From assembly GCF_001411555.2 (NCBI RefSeq), contig NC_049911.1, forward strand, positions 32,275,044-32,339,043: a DNA stretch of 64,000 nt. Reading direction: 5' to 3'. How positions within the stretch are numbered: the stretch's first letter is position 1; each line of letters opens with the position of its first letter. Below, in pieces: positions 12,627-22,860 of the stretch. The notes beneath the pieces were generated by a model. It saw only the letters and a program-made list of their open reading frames with translations, made no database searches and had not been told where the DNA came from. This DNA comes from Juglans regia. Lineage: Eukaryota; Streptophyta; Magnoliopsida; Fagales; Juglandaceae. A program made the position numbers and the translations under genes.

Positions 12627-12900
12627 TTTGCCGCTACTATTCATCCCGCGTGACCCAATTTTTTTTTGTCTCCTCCACCACCGGCGTTGTGCTAATCTCC
12701 TCCACCACTGCTATCGTGCTCAACTCCTCCACCAACATCAGCAGGTAACGAGGATCGAGGCTACCAAGCAAATCTGTTTGCCGCTAGCAGCCTCGCGCAA
12801 CCCAAATTTTTTTTTCTCCTCCATCACCGGCGTTGTGCTAATCTTCCCCACCATCGCTGCGTTGTGCTAATCGGTTTGCCTCTAGTTGCTCTGCTCTCAT
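12627..12900. repeat. 150-bp tandem duplication, GC-richer
   Basis: Two diverged copies of a block containing ccaccggcgttgtgctaatc are offset by 150 bases (compare ccgctact at 12631 with ccgctagc at 12781). The block is much less AT-rich than its surroundings and lies upstream of the FAR1-like pseudogene, where it may be part of that gene's leader or of a mobile element carrying it. Confidence 0.75.
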
Positions 12901-13433
12901 TGTTATTACCTAGTTTCAGTTTTGGCTTTAATAATCCATATGCACGTACTAGCTTGCTTGCTTATTATTAAGTTCATCAATTTATCTTTTTTGCATGGTG
13001 ATAAGTATGGCGGTGTCTTCTGAAGGAACTAGCTAGATTCATCTAAATTTAGATTTCAAGGTCATCATTTGGCTAAAGAAAAAAAAAAATTTAGCAAAAA
13101 AAATTTAGATTTCAATGTAAATTTTTTTTTTCCTTCTGTATCAGTGTTTGATAGTGTTGATTTATTTTGTAAAGTGAATTAGAGGAGCAGCATGAGATGA
13201 CATAGTTTGTTTGTGTTTTCTTGGGACTGTGTAGATGAAGAATAAGTTTTAGTTGTGATTAGTGGATTGCTTTTTGTGACTTTGGGTGTTCCTACCCATG
13301 TTATTATTGGATTATTAAACATGTTCATCACTATATGTTCAGGAATAGGCTATGATTCTCTTTACTACTAATTTTTTATCTTGAATTGGGTGAATGTTTA
13401 CATAGAGGTAGGTCTATTTTGGTAGACAATTCG
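12901..13433. other. Leader or promoter region of the FAR1-like pseudogene
   Basis: No coding sequence is seen. It lies between the GC-rich duplicated block and the first coding exon at 13434, so it may hold the promoter, 5' leader and a leader intron of that gene. No specific site can be supported. Confidence 0.35.
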
Positions 13434-16400
13434 ATGGAGAAAGGGGAAGAAAGCACAGGGCCTACCAACAGTGCTACAGGGCCTGCCAGCACTACTGCAA
13501 TGACACAGGTATTCTTTTCTCATCCAAAAGCCATGTTATCGGTGTCATTTATAATTTGGTGATAAATCATTATTTGATATTGTTTTAGGAAATACCAAGA
13601 CCATTTTATCCAGATTGGTCAGCATATAACAGTTATATGCATGGTTATCATGGGATTATGCCACCTACATTTTTCCCATCGTTTGCTCCTCATCTAAATA
13701 CTGACCTTTATTCATGGAGAAACGAGGTGATAAACTTTATGATTCGGAAGTTTCTATATTTAAATCAACTTTGTGAAGGACATTTATGCTTATTTATTGT
13801 AAATTGCAGCAGCCAATGGGAGTACCGTTTAGACCACCAATTGCCTTTCCAGGATGTTCAAGTAATCCTAAGGACATGACAGAACCCTCCTCACTTACTA
13901 GGCGATCGTTGTTTTCTTCTGAAAGCAATACTTATCACGGTAGCTCAAATGTGGAATACGAGTTCATTGAACAAGAGCAGATATACACTTTATATATTGA
14001 AATTGGGTTTATACATTCCTTATCCTGATATGTGTTTTGGGTTAATGCAGGAGGTTGATAATTTAGTGGTTGAGGAAGTACCATCGATGGTTGAGGAAGT
14101 ACCATCGAGCAGCCATAGAAATGACGATGATGGTATTATAGAGCCGAGGCCGGGGATGTCATTTAAAACTAACAATGAGCTTTTAGATTTCTATAAGAAA
14201 TATGGAAAACAGATTGGGTTTGGCGTAATGACTCAAAGAAGTAAAAGGGAAGACGATGGGAGTGTTAGGTATTTAACACTTGGTTGTGCTTGTGGTGGTA
14301 AGACAAGGAACTGTACTTCAAATGTTTCTAAACCATGGCCGACAACGAAGACGGATTGTAAGGCTAAAATTAATGCAATCTTGCTTGATAGAGTGTTGCG
14401 TATAACTAACATTGATAATGCACACAACCATGGGTTAAGTCCAAGAAAGGCAAGGTTCTTTAGATGTAATCATGCTATCGACGCTTCCATAAAAAGACAA
14501 CTAGATATCAACGACAAGGCATAAATAAGTATGGCTAAAAGTTTCAACTCATTGGTTGTCGAGGTAGGTGGATATGATAATCTTCCATTTGTTGAGAAGA
14601 ATGCGCGTAATTATATTGATAAGGCCTGACACCTTAGGCTTGGTAAAGGAGGTGCTGATGCACTCTGTGGCTACTTTGAGATAATGTAGTATAAGAATGA
14701 TGGATTCTATTCCTTGATGGATTTAGACGACGAGGGAAGATTAAAGAATGTTTTTTGGGCCGATGCACGTAGTAGAGTAGCATATGGATATTTTGGAGAT
14801 GTTGTGACATTTGATACAACATACCTAACAAATAGATATGGCATGCCATTCGCCCCTTTCGTAGGTGTTAACCATCATGGACAATCAATACTTTTTGTAG
14901 CAAGTTTGATTTCAAGTGAAGATACTGATACATTTGTTTGGTTATTTGAGACTTGGTTAAAATGTATAGATGGGAGAGCACCAAATGCTATCATCACAGA
15001 CCAGGATAGGGCCATGAAAAATGCCATAGCAATAGTCTTCCCGAAGACCCGATACATGTATTGTTTATGGCACATTATGTGAAAACTACCAGAAAAGTTG
15101 GGTTCCCATTCTAAATATAATGATGGATTGAAGAGCGCATTACACAAATGTGTTTATGATTACCAAATTTCTAAAGAGTTTGAGAAGTCTTGGAAGGTTT
15201 TTCTTGATACGTATAATATGCATGAGAATGCATGGCTTCAAAGTCTATATAGTGAGAGGATGCATTGGGTTCCTTTATATCTAAAAGATACATTTTGGGC
15301 TGGAATGAGCACAACTCAAAGAAGTGAGAGCATTAATGTATTTTTTGATGGTTTTGTGCATTCGAGGACCATGTTAAAAAAATTCGTTCATAAGTTTGAC
15401 AATGCATTGAGGAAAAGAGGAGAGAATGATATGACAATAGACTTTCACTCATTCAACTACACAATCCCATGTATAATCCATTTACCCGCAGAGAAGCAAT
15501 TTCAAGAATTGTATACTAATCCTAAATTTAAGGACGTACAATTTGAAGTAATGGAGATTATTTATTCTCATTGTATTCTCATCAAGACGGAATGGGCAAT
15601 TTCGACATATCAAGTTAATAACTAGTTGCAAGTTGAAGGGTACATTAAAAGAGTTACATACCAAGCATACTTTAATGAAGATGAGTGTGAGACAAAGTGC
15701 ATGTGTGGATTATTTCAGATGAGATGTATTTTATGTAGGCACATTCTTGCTATTTTCTCAGTAAAAGATGTTCAATCAATGCCTTCAAAGTACAATATGG
15801 ACAGGTGGCAGAAGGACATTAAGCATAGGTATGCTCTGATTCGAAGCAGTTATGATGATTTGAGTAATAAACCAGCTGCTAGAAGGTATACTAATTTGAT
15901 TAAGCTATGCTACGAAGTCGCTACAAATGCAGCTAAAATCGATCATTATTCAATGGATATGACACAAAAGTTGTTGGCTACGAATTTGAGTTACACAAAA
16001 ACCAAAGCACAGCCTGTAATTGTGAATGCTGAGGTTAATGATGTTGAAATGGGAAGTTCGAAAAAAGTATTGAGTCCTCGCATTGTTAGGAGTAAAGGGA
16101 GGCCTCCATAAAAAAAGATGGCACCTACAGTAGAGAAGGTTATGAGGAAGCCACAAACTAAACGTAAACAGTCCTAGACCGTTGCAAAGAGAAAGAGAAA
16201 AAATGTATTTAATTTGTTTGTCATACTTATGCAGAGTTATTTCATAAAAATATATAATTTAATTATGTATGGTTGAAATGTAGGCAAGTCAACTTCATGA
16301 TGAGGTCTTGAGTGACGCTCCAAGAACAGATGAGATCTTAAGCACAAGTGGCGCTCCAAGAACAGATGAAGTCTTGAACATAAGTGGCATTGCAGCAGTA

Positions 16401-16511
16401 ACATATGAGGTCTTGAACACAACTGGTGTTGCAGCAGTAACAGATGAGATCTTGAACACAAGTGGCGTTCAAGCAGCAACAACAGATGAGGTCGTATTTC
16501 CTGGCACATAA
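13434..16511 (+). pseudogene. FAR1/FHY3-related (MULE transposase-like) pseudogene with GBF-like N-terminus
   Basis: Five exons are inferred, all joined in phase 0: 13434-13508, 13589-13726, 13810-13980, 14051-16204 and 16284-16511. The large exon encodes a FAR1 DNA-binding domain (SFKTNNELLDFYKKYGKQIG, then LGCACGG, DCKAKI, NAHNHGLSP). It then encodes the MULE transposase core (FGDVVTFDTTYLTNRYGMPF, APNAIITDQDRAMKNAIA, WAGMSTTQRSESIN) and a SWIM zinc finger (KCMCGLFQMRCILCRHIL). In-frame stops occur at 14522, 14627, 14687, 15080, 15623, 16109 and 16175, yet no frameshift is needed over 2.1 kb. The donor after 13980 reads AT instead of GT. The first exons contain PFYPDWSAYNSY and proline-rich sequence resembling the MFMR region of G-box bZIP factors. 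The last exon encodes short repeats. FAR1-related proteins are light-signalling transcription factors derived from Mutator-like transposases; this copy cannot make the full protein. Confidence 0.88.
16308..16500 (+). repeat. 36-bp-type minisatellite in the last exon of the FAR1-like pseudogene
   Basis: About five units of 12-13 codons follow one another: APRTDEILSTSG, APRTDEVLNISG, IAAVTYEVLNTTG, VAAVTDEILNTSG and VQAATTDEVV. Each contains a (D/Y)E(I/V)L core. The exon runs from 16284 to a TAA at 16509-16511. Confidence 0.8.
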
Positions 16512-19080
16512 CAAAGTGTCATTAGCCAAGTATGCAATGGTTTATGTATATAACTTTGTTTACTTAAGTATGACAATTTTTAAGTGATTTTTAAATCTAT
16601 TTTCATTAACCCGATTACAGGTAGATCTTCAACATTGTTAGTTTTAGTCGGTGTATTAGAAGTTGACAAGAACTTTATGCCTGTGGAGCTGTTGGCATTG
16701 GTGGAGCTGGTTGCTTATGGCATTGTTCATTTCGAATGTAGTTGTTACTGGTCGCTATTGAAATTTTTGTACTCGACCTTTTTGGTCACATTTTGTATTT
16801 GTGGTCCTTGTTTGTATTTGGCATTAGCCATGACTACATTTGTTGACAACACTTTGTATTTGTGGTCACTGAAGTACCTGTTGTGACATTTATTTTCAGA
16901 CACAATGTTATGTGCTTTTAATGAAGAATGTCATATATTTAAGTTCAAACCAACTTACTTATTAGGTGCTGGAAGTTTCACACTTTATTAATGCACTAGT
17001 ATGTAAAGAAGAGCAGTTCCCGCATATATAAAATCTCAGCTTACTATTACATCAACAAATTTGATGGAAAATACGTTATATTGATTGCAACATAAGTTGG
17101 ACATAGAAATTTGATGGTACAGTTGGACATAGAAATTGCATATTACAACTTCGCACAAAAGACTGCATATTAATGCAGAACGTTTACAAGTAACCAGTCT
17201 GGCTACACTAGAACACAAAAAGTTAACATCCAAAAAGTCCCCAATACAAACTTAATCTTCAATTGATGTTGATCGTAGCAAACCACATGAGATTAGAATT
17301 GTAAATGCTCAGTACACGCAAAGTAGCATGCGTGCATGTTAGAGTTCATTCCCTCTCCTATAGGCTTCAACCTCTCTCTTTCTGACTTCTTCGGACATGT
17401 TTGAGGGATGATATGAGAATTTTATATTTTTTTTTAAGTTTAAAATATTATGTTTTAATATTATTATTGTTTTGGGATTTGAAAAATGTGTATTGAGATT
17501 TGAAAAAGTTGAATTATTTATTATATTTTGTATGGAGATTTGAAAAAAGTGTAATGATAAAATGAGATGAGATGAGAATTTTGTGTTTTATCTTGTGCCC
17601 CAAATCTGCCATTCCTCTCTTTGTTGGAGTTCTCTTTCCCTGGCAAAGGGATTTTCATTTCGTTCTTCAAAATCTGCTCATATAAAGTAGTTGCAGTATG
17701 GCTTTCTCTGCAGCAAATTTCTTGTAAAAATCATTGTAGAAAAAAAAGATCACTTCAACAGTGTAGGAGATTAAGTGATGACCTCCTTATTGTACTTTGG
17801 ACAAGTGAAAAAATGTATTCTTGGATTTCTTGAGGTGTTCGAGATTTTGAGACGTGCAATCGATCCACATAAACATATTGAAGCATTTCTCAAATAACGA
17901 TCACCCAAAGAAGATGATGATTGAGATTGCGATAAAGACATTGCACTTTACTAAACACAAACACCCATGAAACAAGTAAAATATTAGTATAATGGTAAAC
18001 ACCCTTGAAACAAATAATATCATGAATTAGTTGAGACTTTCATGATTACTTCCATGAGTTGAAGTCCCTAACACATCAATGCATCTTTGTTAGGTCATCG
18101 TCTCTTTGAAAAATGGATTCCTAGCTTCTCTTTGAAAAATGTAGAGTGCAGGAAATTAAAATGAGTTGGGTTTGAGCAAGACAATCAGTCTTTATGATTT
18201 TCAGGTTAAGCTATTTCTCACCCATTCTTGCAAATATAACTAATCAGAATAATAGATTATAAAAAGTTCATCTCCTAACCGTACTTGCACTCAAAATTGA
18301 CAATAAACTAAGAAAAGTATATATTAAACACAAAAGTAAAATTTGATGCTATTCACTGATATTGATGAAATATTACACAAAATAGCATTCGGAGTATGCT
18401 TATCAGTGTTTAAAGTCAAGAGACTTCGATGCCAAAGAATAAAGCTTGGTGAGTAACTTCAAACTACAAGACAACACCTCAAGTACTCAATATGTCTCCA
18501 TAAACTCCCTCTTTTCTCTATGCTTTTAAAGGCAAAATCAATTTTAAGAATTCCTTACTAAAATACTATGAAATAATGTACATAAAACACCTACAAATGG
18601 AGCTAAAATGTAAAAGGAAAAGAAGTGTGAAGCCAAATCAGCTCCAATTGAAACAATAGATTGCAGTAATACCACAAGCAGCAAGAAAGTTATGTGCTTT
18701 GAAAAATGTAGAGTGTAGGAAATTAAAACAATTTCAAAAACCAGAGATCATTACATTTCATGAAACTGAGTCCCTCTCACACATTTTCTCAAACAATTGG
18801 ACTGCAGCAGCAATGGCACCACGACATTTCCAATAAGAACTCAACACAGAATTTCCAACAACAACGTGTATGAAGATGTACTTCAAAGATGCCTTAATTT
18901 CAAAAATTACCAACAAAAATGTGTATAAAGATGTACATCAAAGATGCCTTAATTTCCAGAATTACCAACTAGCTTAATTTCCAATACGAACTCAAACAGA
19001 ATTACTAAATGCCTACCAAATGCCTTAATTTCTAACAAAAACAGAGAAACATTGCCATAAAAAAATTGTCATAAATCATC
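16512..19080. other. Gene-free region downstream of the FAR1-like pseudogene
   Basis: No gene is supported. A copy of the GGCC-type foldback repeat (aatgagatgagatgag-like internal sequence) covers about 17405-17600. Duplicated stretches are present: tgtagagtgcaggaaatt at 18139 and again near 18704, and a roughly 57-bp tandem unit containing aaagatgccttaatttc at about 18860-18965. Some of this may be 3' sequence of the element that carried the pseudogene. Confidence 0.5.
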
Positions 19081-19083
19081 CTA

Positions 19084-19490
19084 TTAAGGCTCAGACAGAC
19101 TAAAGTTAGGGCTAGGCTCAATAATTACTCTTTTGGGCAGAATCAACTCCTCCACCATCTCGCACGACGACGTTAGGGCTGGGACAAAATTTATTACAGT
19201 TCTAGGCAAAGCGAATCTCCACCACCGACGGAGTGAAGTTAGGGCTACTTTTCTGGGCAACACGAATCTCCAATACTGACGGAGTGAAGTTAGGGCTACT
19301 CTTCTGGGCAAAGCTTCGGTCTCGGGGAGGATGGAAGCAATCTCTCATGAAGAGAAGACCAGCCAAACGAGGAAGGAACTCTTCTGGGCTGAGTTTAGGT
19401 CTCAGGGAAGAAGGAATTCACTTTGTCAATGGAATAACGAAGACCAGCCAAACGAGGAAGGCGTTTGTCTTAAGCAAGACGACGTCGTAA
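19084..19490. repeat. Compound tandem repeats, GC-richer block
   Basis: Copies of a roughly 52-bp unit with ggagtgaagttagggctact and cttctgggca lie at about 19205-19310, with more diverged copies upstream. A second unit of about 80 bp repeats gaagaccagccaaacgagga (19354 and about 19439). The minus strand gives a repetitive open frame (LPRKVALTSLRRWWRF-like), which I regard as a repeat artefact. Confidence 0.7.
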
Positions 19491-19497
19491 GCCCAAC

Positions 19498-19945
19498 TTA
19501 ATAAAACGGGGCGTTTTTGCCTCGTTGGGCGTGCGCGCCCAGTCCTCTGACATGGGACTGCATAAAGACTTTCTTAAACCAAGTTGACTCTGCTGATTGA
19601 AATGAACCTTCCATTCTTGCCTGACACCTCTTGCTCCACAAAGTCCATGTAATAATATAAGGCATCAATCCTAAGACTAGCCCCATTTGGGAGTTCCTCG
19701 ATGCCTTAGTAAACCAGGATTTTATTAATTGGGAGTTCCTCAATTCCTTCAACATCACCTAAACCCACCTGAGCAGCCGCATAGTGCCAGATTTGTTTTG
19801 CAAACTCTCCTACTGCAAGCACACGATTCAAGTCTTCATAACCACCCTGTAAACAACAATCGCATTTGGACACTAACGAGATTCCAACATATTTCAACTT
19901 ATCGTCCACACTTAGTGCGTTGTTTATCACCTTCCACATGATGAT
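19498..19945 (-). mobile_element. LINE fragment, C-terminal zinc-binding region of reverse transcriptase ORF
   Basis: Two overlapping minus-strand frames (19706-19939 and 19498-19758) together resemble the zf-RVT segment of plant non-LTR retrotransposons: MWKVINNALSVDDKL, CDCCLQGGYEDLNRVLA and AKQIWHYAAAQVGL, followed by ITWTLWSKRCQARMEG in the other frame. The change of frame shows a disabling shift. No intact protein remains. Confidence 0.7.
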
Positions 19946-20639
19946 TGAGATATTTTTTGGAATACAAGGGTGTCAATCCATTCAGCCTAACGGAGTTTTG
20001 GAGCTCGGACTCTAATGCACTGTTAGCAGTAAATTTTCCATATGTATTTTCCTTGCACACCAAGACATCTATCTCATTTCTAGAAGTTCATAATTTAGCT
20101 TTTTGAGAGTTTTAGCCAGACCGATGCGGATGCTCTAAGAGGGCCTCATCTTCCCAACTATCCAATCAAAAAGCTAGGTTACCAATTAACTGTACCAAAA
20201 CATACCGTCGACCATGAGTTGGGTTTGACTTACGTTCGGATCATAACTGTACCAAATAACGTATATAATGTAGACATGATGCAGAGATATGACTAATGAC
20301 AACCCATCCTATACAAACGACATAATATTTTGGTTAATCTTGTGGCTCTCATTCTCTTTCATCCATGCATCAGAAAAAGGGCAAAAAAAAAAACCCCTCG
20401 AAGTGGGACTTAAAATTGTGAGCGTCACCCATGAAACCAAACGAGCTTAATTATTTTGGGAGGGTGACACAACGATTTATGCTGTCAGTTTTTCGACTAG
20501 TCTGGCATGGGTCTTTGAGTTCGATCCATTACTGGTACTAGTACTAGTCTTTGTTATGCAAATTAATTAGTTAGTTCCCTCCGATACGTTATAATATTGT
20601 TAAAGATTCAGACATGATTTTCGAATGTCAATTTTGTGC
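19946..20639. other. Intergenic DNA, nothing recognised
   Basis: I see no coding frame, RNA gene or clear repeat between the LINE fragment and the 1.1-kb duplication. Confidence 0.4.
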
Positions 20640-22860
20640 AGGTTCTAATTCGATCAGCATTTAATACCCATCTCATGTCGCTTCCATTTTAAATCTTCAC
20701 CAGAAGTTTTAGCTAACTAAGTAAACAACACACGATCGAGGCCGTGGTCGTAATTTGGAGATGACGATGATCGTTGTCAGAAAAGAACCAATTAACTTGG
20801 GCGCAAAATATTAAGATCAGATGGGAGTTTGCATGACGAAATAGTCAATCGGCCTTCATGAGGTGGCATTTGTCATTAATTAAGCTTCGGCAGGCAGTAG
20901 TAGTTGCCATGTGGTTAGCAAGTGGCCGGCGTTCTATAATACATGATACCCATCTTATTATAAATGTGATCAAGTACGAACTCGACGTCCATCATGTGAT
21001 GAAATAGCAGCATGGATGGAAAAAAGTGGCTGGGGATTTACATGATCAGAAGAAAAAATCTATTCTGTCATATTTTTTCTTATCAATATTTCATGATATA
21101 ATATTAAATAATAGGTTAATAAGTAAAATATAATAAATAGTCTCTAATTATCTAATATCACATCATAAAATAATGAGAGAATAATAAAAATTAAGATGAT
21201 AAGTAGTATTACTCTAAATCAGACTAGTGACCTCTCCGTCTAAGCATGATGAATAATATTAGATATAGTTATAAATTATGCAAGTATCGCATATCTTATA
21301 TTTATTATTTTTAAAAAAAATTAATACGAAATGCTTACGTGCGATATATCATTTCTTACAAGATACGTACTTCAAATAAAATTAGAGGGAGTTAGAGCAT
21401 TGGCATTATCTTCTTCAAAAGTCAATGCATCTTTAAAATTTGAAGAAATGTAAATATAATAATCTACATTAGCTTTTTCAAAAAGTAAAAGCTTAAATTA
21501 TGAGGTACAATAATTTTAAGTATATGTTCAAATTTAAAGATATACTGTTAATTTTCAAAAGTAATATTAGATTGTAAAAATTACCCCAACTAATGCTTTG
21601 TTTTTCAGTTTTCACTTCCTACAGTTTTTATTTCTCCCTAATGTCATTTCATTTTCATTTTTGTGTTCAATTTTAAAATATGTAAAGAAAGAAATATTAT
21701 TATTAATTAAAAAAATATTATTATTAATTAATATATAGTTAGTATAATTCTATCAGCATTTAATACCCATCTGTCGCTTCCATTTTAAATCTTCACCAGA
21801 TGTTTAAGCTAAGTAAGTAAACAACAAACGATGGAGGCCGTGGTCGTAATTTGGAGATGACGACGATGGTCATTGTCATGAAAAAAAACAATTAACTTGG
21901 GCGCAAATTATTAAGAGATGGGAGTTTGCATGACGAAATACTCGACCAGCCTTCCTGAGGTGGCATTTGTCATTAATTAAGCTTCGGCAGGCAGTAGTAG
22001 TTGCCAAGTGGTTAGCATGTATGTGGCCAGCGTTCTATAATTAATGCATGATACCCATCTTATTATAAATGTGATCAACGAACTCGACGCCCATGCTGAA
22101 TTAGCAGCATGGATGGAAAAAAGCGCCTCCCCATCTAAGCTGGGGTCCTGGGGATTTACACGATCAGGAGAAAAAATTTATTTATCATTTTTTTTCTTAT
22201 CAATATTTTATAATATGATATTAGATAATAAATTAATTAGTGAAATATAATAAATAATTTCTAATCATCTAATATCACATCATACAATAATAAGATAATG
22301 ATGAGTAGTGTTACTCTAAATCAGACTAGTAACCTCTCCGTCTAAGCATGATGAATAATATTAGATTTAGTCATGGATTGTATAAATTTCGTATATTTAT
22401 TTTAAAATTAATTTCTTCATGTAAATCTTATATTTATTATTTTTTAAAAAATTAATACGAAACGCTTACGTGCGATATATCATTTCTTAAAAGATACCTA
22501 CTTCAAATAAAATTAGAGGAAGTTAGAGCACTACCATTAGCTTCTTAAAAAATTAATACATCTTTAGAATTTGAAGAAATGTAGATAAAATGTCTATATT
22601 GGTTTTTTCAAAAAGTAAAAGCTTAAACTACGAGTTACAATAATTTTAAGTATATTTTCAAATTTTAAGATATATTGTTCATCTTCAAAAGTAATATTAT
22701 ATTGTAAAAATTACCTCAACTCATGTTTTGCTTTTCAGTTTTCATTTCTCACGATTTTTACTTCTCCCAAACATCCTTTCACTTTCATTTTTATATTCAA
22801 TTTTGAAATATGTGAAGGAAAAAATATTATTATTAATTAACATATAGTTAATGTAATTGT
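20640..22860. repeat. Tandem duplication of a 1.1-kb non-coding segment
   Basis: Two head-to-tail copies run from about 20640 to 21745 and from 21746 to 22860. Matching landmarks are atcagcatttaataccc at 20653 and 21752 (offset 1099), cgtggtcgtaatttggagat, gcttcggcaggcagtagtag, gacctctccgtctaagcatg versus aacctctccgtctaagcatg, and the later AT-rich part with agagttagagca-type sequence. Divergence is moderate, with many small indels. No open reading frame is shared by both copies, so no gene is supported. Confidence 0.88.

Noticed and set aside
19084..19311. Minus-strand frame with repeated LPRKVALTSLRRWWRF
   Set aside because: Produced by tandem DNA repeats; no known domain.
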